This document shows positions 40,807-48,621 of a DNA stretch of 64,000 nucleotides, one piece after another. The position numbers and the translations under genes were made by a program. The DNA lies in NCBI RefSeq assembly GCF_003112555.1, contig NZ_BEWB01000019.1:62001-126000 (forward strand), given 5' to 3'. A model generated the notes under the pieces. It saw only the letters and a list, made by a program, of their open reading frames with translations. It had not been told where the DNA came from and did no database searches. The stretch's first letter is position 1. Each line of letters opens with the position of its first letter. This stretch comes from Streptomyces coelicoflavus. GTDB taxonomy: Bacteria > Actinomycetota > Actinomycetes > Streptomycetales > Streptomycetaceae.

Positions 40807-41345
40807 GAAGCCACCGCCCGAAGTTTTGTAACGTCGCGCCAGTAGGCCGACGGCTGAGGCCCGATGGCGGCCTGGTACTTACCCCGGTAGAGGTCGATGG
40901 GGCCGCTGGAGACGAAGAACATGACCTGTCCGATCTTCATGCCCGAGTACACCCGCAGCGGTCGAGTCGGAGTGAGCATGAGGGTCCACTGGCCGTGGAA
41001 GCCGATGTCACCGATGGGCGCGGTGATCTCGACGAACAGGCCGAGTCGGCCGACGGAGGAGCGGCCGAAGAGCAGGGGGACGAAGGTGTCTGAGCCGACC
41101 TCTTCGAGGGTGTGGCCGAGGTAGAGCTCGTCGGGTTGGAGGACGTGCCCGTCCGGGCCGATGGTGATCTCGCGGGTGGGATTGGGGCGGTGGGCGTCCA
41201 GTACCTCGTCGGTGTAGGTGATCAGGGTGGGACCGAGTCGGACGTTGTAGCTGTTGGGGTTGACCTGGTCGGCGGCGAAGGGGGTGATGCAGATCCGGCC
41301 GTCGTGGGCGGCTGTGGTGATCTCGGGACCGGTGAGGATCATCAC
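40803..41345 (-). CDS. dCTP deaminase-fold protein, paralogue A
   Basis: This 180-aa protein keeps the canonical motif FGRSSVGRLGL (R95, S96, S97, R100) of dCTP deaminase, and has VNPNSYNVRLGPT and RPLRVYSGMKIGQ. However, the catalytic Glu position (VLEF in E. coli Dcd) reads WTLML, with M123 in place of Glu. Alone it may be inactive or bind nucleotide without deaminating it. It mirrors paralogue B, which has the Glu but not the RSSxxR. GTG 41345 is preceded by GGAGG and overlaps the phosphoesterase stop. Confidence 0.85.
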   Translation of the reverse strand: MMILTGPEITTAAHDGRICITPFAADQVNPNSYNVRLGPTLITYTDEVLDAHRPNPTREITIGPDGHVLQPDELYLGHTLEEVGSDTFVPLLFGRSSVGRLGLFVEITAPIGDIGFHGQWTLMLTPTRPLRVYSGMKIGQVMFFVSSGPIDLYRGKYQAAIGPQPSAYWRDVTKLRAVAS

Positions 41346-42574
41346 TTGCCTCCGGCCGAGGGGTTGGGCGTAGTGAGGACGTGCTGGATGGCCTGGTCCA
41401 GGCGCAGGCTGGCTTCGTTCGTGCGTCCGCCGAGGTGGTTGTCGGCGATGTAGCTGGTGGTCAGGACGGTGGTGATGGCGTCCGGCAGGGGTTCGGGGGC
41501 AGTGACGAGGGGGCCGTCCTGAGCGGTCAGGCGTGCGAGTAGGCCGCAGGGGTCGCGGCGGTCAGGTTCCGGTACGTGGGCGTACACCAACTGGTTGGCG
41601 AACGGCTCGATGGAGAGTAGGTCGCCCATGGTGAGGGTGTCGCCGAGTGGTACGGAGCGCAGCGCGGTCTCGTTGAGGAGGACCACTTCTGCACCGAGTG
41701 CTGTGCGCAGGCGAGCGGTGAGGTCGAGGAGTACGCCGCGTCGGTCGAGGGACTGGCGGCGGAAGACCGTCCGTACCTGTCCCAGGACCTCGTACAACTG
41801 CTCCTCGACTTCGCCGATATGCGCTGTCACGTCTGCGAACTCAGCGGGAACGGGGCCCGGCGGGTGGTCCGGGAAGCGAGTGGTACCGGCACCCCAGCCC
41901 GCGCCCACGGAAGTGGCGATCGCATAACCGTCGGCGAGTTCGCGGCCCTTGACGACAAGGGTGTCTCCCACGCGTATGGGTCCGTACTGGTTGCTGTGGC
42001 AGTGCCCCGCGAAGATCACGTTGAGGAACGGGCAGACCGACGCAAGTTCGACGTCCTCCTCGAACCCGGAATGGCTGAGGAGGACCCAGCCGTCCACCTC
42101 GTGATGGTGGGCAAGCATCAGCTCATGCAGGGATTGAACGGGATCGGTGACGCGGTGGCCGGCTCGCTGAGCAAAGGGGATCGAGTGGAAAGCCTGCCGT
42201 CCGATCACGGCGGTTACACCGACGCGCCGACCACCGATATCGGCGATGCGCAGGCGCCGGAAGAGCGCGTTGCCGGTCTCTGCGTCGATGACGTTGGCGC
42301 AGACGGAGAGCTGGTGGATCTCGGGTTCGAAGTGGTGGGGCCAGCCGTGGTTGCCGGGGGCCAGCACGTCGTACAGCTTGAGCAGGATTTCACGCTCGAT
42401 CGAGCCGTGAGCGAGGCGGTAGTAACCGGAGCCTTCGAAGAAGTCGCCGCAGTCCACGACGAGCGAGGTGGGGCGGAGGTGGTGGAGGTGAGTCAGGAAG
42501 GATGCGGCGTTGCCCAGCGTGGAGTGGACGTCGGTGGTGGCCACGATCTGGCGCAGGGAGCGGATATCGGTCAT
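41342..42574 (-). CDS. Calcineurin-like metallophosphoesterase / 5'-nucleotidase type
   Basis: This 410-aa protein has all five metal-site motifs: TTDVHS (DxH), VVDCGDFFEG (GD), LAPGNHGW (GNH), an LLSHSG His, and FAGHCHSNQYG (GHxH). The C-terminal part resembles the 5'-nucleotidase substrate domain (LRTALGAEVVLLNETALRS, NQLVYAHVPE). There is no signal peptide, whereas usual 5'-nucleotidases are exported; this one should act in the cytosol, presumably on a nucleotide intermediate of the operon. ATG 42574 overlaps the MurA-like stop (ATGA), and its own stop overlaps paralogue A. Confidence 0.87.
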   Translation of the reverse strand: MTDIRSLRQIVATTDVHSTLGNAASFLTHLHHLRPTSLVVDCGDFFEGSGYYRLAHGSIEREILLKLYDVLAPGNHGWPHHFEPEIHQLSVCANVIDAETGNALFRRLRIADIGGRRVGVTAVIGRQAFHSIPFAQRAGHRVTDPVQSLHELMLAHHHEVDGWVLLSHSGFEEDVELASVCPFLNVIFAGHCHSNQYGPIRVGDTLVVKGRELADGYAIATSVGAGWGAGTTRFPDHPPGPVPAEFADVTAHIGEVEEQLYEVLGQVRTVFRRQSLDRRGVLLDLTARLRTALGAEVVLLNETALRSVPLGDTLTMGDLLSIEPFANQLVYAHVPEPDRRDPCGLLARLTAQDGPLVTAPEPLPDAITTVLTTSYIADNHLGGRTNEASLRLDQAIQHVLTTPNPSAGGK

Positions 42575-43887
42575 GGGGTGACCTCGCAGATGTCGGCGCC
42601 CAGGGTGTGGAGCTTGCCGGGTAGGTCGGCGTGGCCGCGGCGGAGCTGGTCGAGACCGCCAAGGGTGGTGACGCCCTGGGCGGTGAGGCCGGCGACCATG
42701 AGGGCGGATCCGGTTCGGATGTCGGTGGCCTCCACGCCCGTCCCGGTCAGCCGTTGAGGACCGGTAAGGCGGCACGCGGTGGAGGAGATCTCCTCGATGA
42801 ACGCCCCGAGGCGGGCCAACTGCGGCAGAAGATTGCCATGGCGGCCCGGGTTGATGGCGTCGGCGAACAGGTGGGTACCGGGCAGGCCGAGGGCCAGTGC
42901 CATGAGTGGTGGTTCGAAGTCGGCGTCCAAGCCGCCCGGGCTGAGTGAGGCGGTGGCCCGTAAGGGGTGGCTGGCCAAGCGGCCGTCCTGGGCGTTCACG
43001 GTGAGAGTGTCCGCCTCGCTGACGGCGGAGATTCCCAGTCGGTGCAGGGCGGCTACGAGGGGGGCCAGGTCGTCAGCTCGCGCGCCTCGGATGCGCGCGC
43101 TTCCGCCGGTGGCGGCGACTGCGCAGGCGAGTGTCCCTGCCTCCACCTTGTCTCCCGGTACCACCCATGCGGCGTCGCTCGGTGCCGAGGGCGGCGGCGA
43201 GAGGGTGAGCAGGCGTTCGCTGGCCCGGGTTTCCCAGCCCGCCGCCCGCAGGGCCTCCAGCACATACAGCACTTCCGGCGAGAGATTGGGCTCGCCCAGC
43301 CGCAGAGGTCGGCCGGTAGTGACGGCCCGGAGCAGGGCGGCCACCGTCGCCCCGCGCGAGCGGAACGGCAGCATCAGGGACACGGTGCCGTTGCGGCGTC
43401 TGGCGGCCTCGACGCGATATCCGGAATCATCCAAGACACTCCGGTCGCCGAACGCCTCGTACACCTTGAAGTGCAGATCCATCCCGCGTGCGCCGATCCG
43501 GCAGCCTCCCGGCCACGGCAGCCGTGCCTCTCCGTGCCGGGCGAGCAGGGCCGGCACCAGGTAGTACGAGGCGCGGATACGCGCGGCCTGGGGCAGGTGG
43601 GGGCGCACGGGCTGGATTTCAGTCGGCAGAATCACCGCCGCGGTCGGCTTCCCGACCGGCTGCGCAACGTGCCAGCCCGACTCTTGGAGCAGCGCGAGCA
43701 TGGTCTGAACGTCCGTGTTGGCAGGGATGTTGCTCAGCCTCACCGGACGGCCGAGGGCAGCCGCGGCGGCCACCAGCGGGAGCGCTGCATTCTTGGAGCC
43801 GTCGACGGTCACGACGCCATTGAGCGGCGGGCCCGGACGTACGGCGATCACCTCGGCGGCCACGCCGGGGATGCGAGTGGTCGTCAT
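42571..43887 (-). CDS. MurA-like enolpyruvyl transferase of a specialised operon
   Basis: This 438-aa protein has the EPSP/MurA two-domain fold: DGSKNAALPLVAAAAALG with the Lys-Asn pair (K32-N33), LPWPGGCRIGARGMDLHF with the PEP-binding Cys (C129), and ATDIRTGSALMVAGL. It should move enolpyruvate from PEP to a hydroxyl group. Being clustered with nucleotide enzymes rather than wall genes, it may act on a nucleotide, as nikkomycin/polyoxin UMP enolpyruvyl transferases do. Codon 309 is TTA (42,963). GGAG precedes ATG 43887, which overlaps the HATPase stop. A housekeeping murA is expected elsewhere. Confidence 0.87.
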   Translation of the reverse strand: MTTTRIPGVAAEVIAVRPGPPLNGVVTVDGSKNAALPLVAAAAALGRPVRLSNIPANTDVQTMLALLQESGWHVAQPVGKPTAAVILPTEIQPVRPHLPQAARIRASYYLVPALLARHGEARLPWPGGCRIGARGMDLHFKVYEAFGDRSVLDDSGYRVEAARRRNGTVSLMLPFRSRGATVAALLRAVTTGRPLRLGEPNLSPEVLYVLEALRAAGWETRASERLLTLSPPPSAPSDAAWVVPGDKVEAGTLACAVAATGGSARIRGARADDLAPLVAALHRLGISAVSEADTLTVNAQDGRLASHPLRATASLSPGGLDADFEPPLMALALGLPGTHLFADAINPGRHGNLLPQLARLGAFIEEISSTACRLTGPQRLTGTGVEATDIRTGSALMVAGLTAQGVTTLGGLDQLRRGHADLPGKLHTLGADICEVTP

Positions 43888-44327
43888 CAGCGACTCCTCT
43901 GCGAAACAAGGGGGGACACGATCGGCTGGTCTGTGTTGGCTGGCAGTGAGATCTCGGCCCAGCAGCACTTCCCGACCGCCGTCGGCTCGACGCCGTATCG
44001 ATCCGCGAGCGCGGCCACGAGGAACAGACCTCGGCCGCTCTCGCTACACGGATCCGGGAGACCCGGCCGGGGCAGCTCCGAGCAGTCGTCGCAGACTTCG
44101 ATCCGCAGTGACTGCTCGTCGAGACGGACGGAGAGGGAGACCGGGCCGGCTTCGGCATGCCGAACCGCATTGGTGACGAACTCACTGATCACTAGCTCGG
44201 CGGTGTGCACCACCTCGTCGTCCAGCACCGTGTCCCAACCCTCTATCGCGTCCACGGCCCGGTGCCGGGCGGCGGTGACCGCGGTCGGTGTGGCGGATAC
44301 GGAGAGTGCGAACTGGTGCGCTTTCAC
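43887..44327 (-). CDS. ATP-binding HATPase (RsbW-like anti-sigma type) protein
   Basis: This 146-aa single-domain GHKL ATPase has HTAELVISEFVTNAVRHAEA (N box), VCDDCSELPRPG (G1 region) and SESGRGLFLVAALADRYGV (G2 box). Such Streptomyces proteins act as anti-sigma-factor kinases or small regulators. GTG 44327 is behind GGAGGCAG, and its stop shares bases with the MurA-like ATG, so it is the first gene of the operon and is divergent from the XRE regulator 176 bp away. Confidence 0.87.
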   Translation of the reverse strand: MKAHQFALSVSATPTAVTAARHRAVDAIEGWDTVLDDEVVHTAELVISEFVTNAVRHAEAGPVSLSVRLDEQSLRIEVCDDCSELPRPGLPDPCSESGRGLFLVAALADRYGVEPTAVGKCCWAEISLPANTDQPIVSPLVSQRSR

Positions 44328-44503
44328 GAGCTGCCTCCAGGGTCGGTGCGGCTGCTCCAGGCAACCGCTCCGGAGGCAAGCAGGACCATGCCGTGTGCCG
44401 GGGCCGCATCGCTTATGCAGGAGCTGCATCGCGGCCAATCGATGCTCGGTTACGCTCGGTTGAGCAGGCAGGATCGGCGACGGCAGAAGGGGCCGTGGCA
44501 CAG

Positions 44504-45775
44504 ATGGCCGACGCACAGAGTGAAGCCGGACGGATCGGCGAAGTCATCCGTCGGGCACGCGTATTACAGCGGCGCTCGCAGAAGGACGTTGCCACCGCAC
44601 TGGGCTACCACCAGTCGAAGGTGAGCCGCCTGGAGAACGGCAGGGGCACGGAGGACGTGCGTGTGCTGCGCGAGATCGCGAAGGTACTGGACATCCCACC
44701 GCAACGCCTCGGCCTCGCCGCCGCCCCCGACGCCAGCCCCAGCGACCCCGGAACCGAGGACATGCACCGCCGCACCTTCCTTGCCGCGAGCGTCGCCGCG
44801 CTCGCGGCAACGCCGACGCCAACCGTGGCGCACCACGACCTGATCCAGGTCCTGCTGCCGGGACCGAGCCCCGCCGCCACCGATGACTCCTCCGGTATCG
44901 ACGAGCTGCGGGAGCGAGCGCGGACCGTGCGCCGGCTGTTCTGCACGTGCGACTACGCGAAACTGGAGCAGGCACTGCCGAGCCTGATCGCCGATCTGCG
45001 CCAGGTCGCCGACGGCTCCTCCGGTTCCGCGGAGGCGTCCGGGTTGCTCGCGACCGCCTACCAGACGTCGGTGAGCCTGTTGTTGAAGCGAGCCGACCAG
45101 GGCAACGCCTGGCTCGCGGCCGGCCGGGCCATGGCCGAGGCGGAAAGGTCCGGGGACCCTGTCGTCCTCGCCGCCAGCGTCCGCGTTCACGCTCACGTGC
45201 TCGTACGAGAGAAGCACACAGCCCAAGCCGTGAACGTGGTGCACCACACCGTCGACCAGCTCAGCGGCTCCTACGACCAACGCTCGCCCCGTCACCTGGC
45301 AGCGGTCGGCCTGCTGCTGCTCCGCGGAGCTACCGCCGCCAGCAGAAACGGCGACCGAGACACCACCCAGGACTTCCTCACCGAGGCCAAAGAGGTGGCC
45401 CGCTACGTCGCATTCGACAGGCCGGACGCCTGGGCGAACTTCAGCCCGACCAACGTAGACCTGCACGAGATCAGCGCGGCTGTTTCCTTCGGCGACGCCG
45501 GAATCGCCCTCCAAACAGCGCGACCCCTCATGCGGCGGCACATCCCCGTCCCCGAGCGACGGGCCGCGCTCTGGGTGGAGGCCGCTCGGGCCTACAGTCA
45601 GCAGGGCAGACTCGCCGACGGCTACCAGGCCCTGCGCATCGCCGAGACTTGCGCGGCACAGGACGTCCGCCGCCCGGCCGTACGCGAACTGGTCGCCGAC
45701 ATGGCAGCCCGTGACCGTCGCCGGGCGCTGCCCGAGCTCCACCACTTCAGCCGCCAACTGGGAGTGCCCGCGTGA
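44504..45775 (+). CDS. XRE-family regulator with large C-terminal sensing domain
   Basis: This 423-aa protein has an N-terminal HTH_3 (about residues 8-65, RSQKDVATALGYHQSKVSRLE), then an unusual RRTFLAASVAALA stretch (about 88-101, Tat-signal-like but internal), and a helical TPR-like C-terminal half (SEASGLLATAYQTSVSLLLK, AYSQQGRLADGYQALRIAE). Codon 21 is TTA (44,564-44,566), predicting bldA-dependent translation. It is divergent from the HATPase-MurA operon and overlaps the flavoprotein start, so it probably controls both. ATG 44504 is chosen; GTG 44495 is possible. Confidence 0.85.
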   Translation: MADAQSEAGRIGEVIRRARVLQRRSQKDVATALGYHQSKVSRLENGRGTEDVRVLREIAKVLDIPPQRLGLAAAPDASPSDPGTEDMHRRTFLAASVAALAATPTPTVAHHDLIQVLLPGPSPAATDDSSGIDELRERARTVRRLFCTCDYAKLEQALPSLIADLRQVADGSSGSAEASGLLATAYQTSVSLLLKRADQGNAWLAAGRAMAEAERSGDPVVLAASVRVHAHVLVREKHTAQAVNVVHHTVDQLSGSYDQRSPRHLAAVGLLLLRGATAASRNGDRDTTQDFLTEAKEVARYVAFDRPDAWANFSPTNVDLHEISAAVSFGDAGIALQTARPLMRRHIPVPERRAALWVEAARAYSQQGRLADGYQALRIAETCAAQDVRRPAVRELVADMAARDRRRALPELHHFSRQLGVPA

Positions 45776-46317
45776 GTGACCAGCACGACAAGCCGTTCCT
45801 CCAGATCGTGGTCTGCTCGGCCGGGGTCGCTGCTGACGTCGGCCGGCTGATCACGGCAGCACAGGAACGGCACTGGGACGTCGGTGTCGTTGCCACCCCG
45901 CAGGGGCTCGGCTTCCTGGACGCGGAGGCGGTCGGGGCCCAGACCGGCCGTCCCGTCCGCTCGGCCTGGCGGTCGCCGGGGGAGCCGCGCCCGAGTCGAC
46001 CCGCAGACGCGATCGCGGTCGCCCCGGCCACCTTCAACACGGTCAACAAGTGGGCCGCCGGGATCTCCGACAATCTCGCCCTGGGCATCCTGTGCGAGGC
46101 GCCCGCCATGGGCGTCCCGGTCGCCGTGCTGCCGTACCTGAACTCCGCCCAGGCCGCCCATCCCGCATACCGCCGGAGTCTGGCGGTGCTGCGCGAGATG
46201 GGTGTCCTGATCGGCTCCTACGAGCCTCACCGACCGAAGGCTGGCGGCGGGGCCGACCGCTACCGCTGGGAGGAAGTACTGGAGCTGCTGGCCCCCAGAG
46301 TGCCGGACAGGCCATGA
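45772..46317 (+). CDS. Flavoprotein of the HFCD / phosphopantothenoylcysteine decarboxylase type
   Basis: This 181-aa protein has the HFCD layout: VVCSAGVAADVGRLITAA, AIAVAPATFNTVNKWAAGIS (the PxMNxxMW-like Asn region) and an ending strand-helix. Family members bind FMN and decarboxylate cysteinyl peptides or related acids. GTG 45772 overlaps the regulator stop, so the two are coupled. It ends 31 bp before attR, so it is the last gene of the island. Its substrate could be a product of the divergent operon. Confidence 0.85.
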   Translation: MSDQHDKPFLQIVVCSAGVAADVGRLITAAQERHWDVGVVATPQGLGFLDAEAVGAQTGRPVRSAWRSPGEPRPSRPADAIAVAPATFNTVNKWAAGISDNLALGILCEAPAMGVPVAVLPYLNSAQAAHPAYRRSLAVLREMGVLIGSYEPHRPKAGGGADRYRWEEVLELLAPRVPDRP

Positions 46318-46348
46318 TCAATCCGCCCGCCCCTCACGAAACCCCAGC

Positions 46349-46424
46349 TCAGGGCCACACCAGGCAGTACGGCTGATGCCCCGCCTCGTGCAGCCGGTGG
46401 CTGAAGTCCTGCCACTCGTGCAGC
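46349..46424. repeat. Right attachment-type repeat (attR) inside the target gene
   Basis: It is identical to 27,454-27,529 and coincides exactly with the stop codon and last ~25 codons of the minus-strand gene ending at 46349. Its left boundary is the first base of the stop codon, which fits a crossover that rebuilds the gene's tail. Confidence 0.9.
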
Positions 46425-46780
46425 AGCTGGTAGACGTTGAACGCGTCCCGCGGGCCGCCCCGGTCCGGGACCGTCGACCAGATGAAGGCCGCCGCGCCGA
46501 CCGCCTCCTCGCCGATGCCGCGCAGGGGGTCGACGACGGTCATCGGGAGCTTCACGACCGCGTAGTCGGGGTGCAGGACGACCAGTTCCAGCGGGGGCAC
46601 CTTGTGCAGGGGGACGCCCTCGATGCCGGTGAGGACCATGGCGGCCATGGTCTCCGGCTTGATCTTGGTGAACATGCCGTTCATCCCGAGCTCGTCGCCG
46701 CCCAGTTCCTCGGGGCGCATCGAGATCGGGACGCGGGCCGCGGTCGCGCCGTCGGGCGCGCCGAAGTACTTGTAGGTCAC
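46349..46780 (-). CDS. Conserved hypothetical protein; island integration target
   Basis: This 143-aa protein starts VTYKYFGAPDGATAARVPIS and ends HEAGHQPYCLVWP. It has no membrane segment and no domain I can name. It contains a conserved-looking MRPEELGGDELGMNGMFTK and YAVVKLPMTVVDPLRGIGEE. It lies upstream of, and divergent from, hemL. The gene is complete because the 76-bp att repeat supplies its last codons. GTG 46780 is chosen at the start of the ordered sequence; the upstream Arg-rich extension is unlikely. Confidence 0.75.
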   Translation of the reverse strand: MTYKYFGAPDGATAARVPISMRPEELGGDELGMNGMFTKIKPETMAAMVLTGIEGVPLHKVPPLELVVLHPDYAVVKLPMTVVDPLRGIGEEAVGAAAFIWSTVPDRGGPRDAFNVYQLLHEWQDFSHRLHEAGHQPYCLVWP

Positions 46781-47304
46781 CCCCACCCGACCACCATTCC
46801 TGCTCCCCGCCCCCAGCCGGTCGGCCCGCCCGTCGAGCCGGTCGGGCTCGCCCTGGTTGCCGTGTGTCTGACGTGCTTCGGACGCTTCCTCCGCCTCGCG
46901 TCGGTGCCTTCCCCGCCGGGCACGTCGAGGACCCAGGTCGTCGGTCCCCTCGCCCAGTCCGCCACCGCGATGCATATCTCCACCCGACTGCTTTTCTAGG
47001 ACGCGTGGCCCCCGCCGCGCAACCCGATCATCGTGTCAGTGACCTCCCCCACGGCCGCTCGCCGAAACGTGCGGTGAAACATATGTACGTCATATGTCCG
47101 TCGTGCGTTCGCGGGACGGTCGTCGGCCGCGCCCGCGTCCTTCCGGTGAGCTGCGTGGATGGGTTCCAGTCTGGCAGACGGCACGGCGTTCGGGGCGGTT
47201 GTCTACCCTTGACCGAGTCACCCTGGGCAACCAGCGGCCGAGCGGGACCCGCGCAGGGTCCGATACGTCGGAGAAGGTCGAGAAGGTCGGAGAAGTCGCA
47301 GGTC
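46781..47304. other. Intergenic region upstream of hemL
   Basis: No convincing gene is present. It holds the divergent promoters of the att-target gene and hemL, an AT-rich inverted repeat at 47,079-47,097, and a GGAGAAG ribosome site just before ATG 47305. Confidence 0.6.
47079..47097. promoter_or_regulatory. AT-rich inverted repeat, candidate operator
   Basis: ACATATG-TACGT-CATATGT has perfect 7-bp arms and a 5-bp spacer, and is striking in GC-rich DNA. It lies 208 bp before hemL and about 300 bp before the divergent gene's start, so either could be controlled. The binding protein is unknown. Confidence 0.5.
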
Positions 47305-48621
47305 ATGAGCGAACTGGCATATCCATACGAAGCACCGGCCTCGCAGGCTCTGTTCGACCGCGCGGCGGCCGTCACGCCCGGCGGTGTGAACTCCCCGGTG
47401 CGCGCCTTCGGCGCCGTCGGCGGCACGCCCCGGTTCATGGTGTCCGGCTCCGGGCCGTACCTGACCGACGCCGACGGGCGCGAGTACGTCGACCTCGTCT
47501 GCTCCTGGGGGCCGATGATCCTCGGGCACGCGCACCCCGAGGTGATCGCCGCCGTGCAGGAGGCGGTCGCCCGCGGGACGTCCTTCGGCACGCCCGCCGA
47601 GGGCGAGGTCGCGCTCGCCGAGGCGATGGTCGAGCGCGTCGCGCCGCTGGAGGAGGTGCGGCTGGTGTCGAGCGGGACCGAGGCGACCATGTCCGCCATC
47701 CGGCTCGCCCGCGGATTCACCCGCCGCACCAAGGTGATCAAGTTCGCCGGGTGCTACCACGGCCACGTCGACTCGCTGCTCGCCGCGGCCGGCTCCGGCG
47801 TCGCCACCTTCGCGCTGCCCGACACGCCGGGCGTCACCGGCGCCCAGGCGAGCGACACGATCGTGCTGCCGTACAACGACCTGGAGGCCGTGCACGCGGC
47901 CTTCGCCGCCCACCTGGGCGAGATCGCCTGCGTGATCACGGAGGCGTCGCCCGGCAACATGGGCGTCGTTCCGCCGCTGCCCGGGTTCAACCAGGGGCTC
48001 AAGGACGCCTGCGCGGCCAACGGCGCGCTGTTCGTGTCCGACGAGGTCATGACCGGGTTCCGGACCAGCCGCGCCGGGTGGTACGGGGTGGAGGGGGTCG
48101 TGCCCGACCTCATGACCTTCGGGAAGGTGATGGGGGGCGGGTTCCCCGCCGCCGCGTTCGGCGGACGGGCCGACGTCATGGCGCACCTCGCGCCGGCCGG
48201 GCCCGTCTACCAGGCCGGCACCCTCTCCGGGAACCCGGTCGCCACCGCCGCCGGGCTCGCCCAGCTGCGGCTCCTCGACGACGCCGCGTACGAGAAGGTC
48301 AACGCCGTGTCCGCGCGGATCCAGGGGCTCGTGACCGAGGCGCTCACCAAGGAGGGCGTCGCGCACACGGTGCAGACCGCCTCCAACATGTTCTCCGTGT
48401 TCTTCACCGACCGGCCGGTCCACCGCTACGAGGACGCCAAGGCGCAGGACTCCTTCCGGTTCACCGCCTTCTTCCACTCCCTCCTCTCGAACGGCGTCTA
48501 CCTGCCGCCGTCCTCCTTCGAGTCCTGGTTCGTGTCCACCGCCCACGACGACCGGGCCGTCGACCGCATCGCCGACGCCCTCCCGGCGGCGGCCCGAGCT
48601 GCCGCGGAGGCCACGGCATGA
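47305..48621 (+). CDS. hemL: Glutamate-1-semialdehyde 2,1-aminomutase
   Basis: This 438-aa PLP enzyme converts glutamate-1-semialdehyde to 5-aminolevulinate, the first dedicated tetrapyrrole step. Blocks include PGGVNSPVRAFGAVGG, YVDLVCSWGPMILGHAHP, VSSGTEATMSAIRLARG, VSDEVMTGFR (PLP Asp) and LMTFGKVMGGGFP with the Schiff-base Lys. ATG 47305 with GGAGAAG fits the family length; a longer in-frame extension is not family-like. It overlaps the phosphatase by 4 nt, and the cytochrome c maturation genes follow. Confidence 0.96.
   Translation: MSELAYPYEAPASQALFDRAAAVTPGGVNSPVRAFGAVGGTPRFMVSGSGPYLTDADGREYVDLVCSWGPMILGHAHPEVIAAVQEAVARGTSFGTPAEGEVALAEAMVERVAPLEEVRLVSSGTEATMSAIRLARGFTRRTKVIKFAGCYHGHVDSLLAAAGSGVATFALPDTPGVTGAQASDTIVLPYNDLEAVHAAFAAHLGEIACVITEASPGNMGVVPPLPGFNQGLKDACAANGALFVSDEVMTGFRTSRAGWYGVEGVVPDLMTFGKVMGGGFPAAAFGGRADVMAHLAPAGPVYQAGTLSGNPVATAAGLAQLRLLDDAAYEKVNAVSARIQGLVTEALTKEGVAHTVQTASNMFSVFFTDRPVHRYEDAKAQDSFRFTAFFHSLLSNGVYLPPSSFESWFVSTAHDDRAVDRIADALPAAARAAAEATA

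Larger units (their letters stand above)
27454..46424. mobile_element. ~19-kb integrated genomic island bounded by 76-bp direct repeats
   Basis: A perfect 76-bp direct repeat (27,454-27,529 and 46,349-46,424) brackets the region. The right copy is the 3' end of a conserved gene next to hemL, and the left copy is a detached duplicate of the same codons. This is the signature of site-specific integration into a protein-coding gene that restores its tail. Cargo is a VMAP-type conflict operon, a DUF4365 module, a nucleotide-metabolite operon with its regulator, and remnants. No integrase, excisionase or replication gene is recognisable, so the element is probably immobile now or was mobilised in trans. 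Confidence 0.85.

Noticed and set aside
42571..43887. Housekeeping murA
   Set aside because: A TTA codon, translational coupling to nucleotide enzymes and location in a mobile island argue for a specialised paralogue.
46349..46424. Integration into a tRNA gene
   Set aside because: The repeat does not fold into a tRNA acceptor/T-arm and matches exactly the coding tail and stop of a protein gene.
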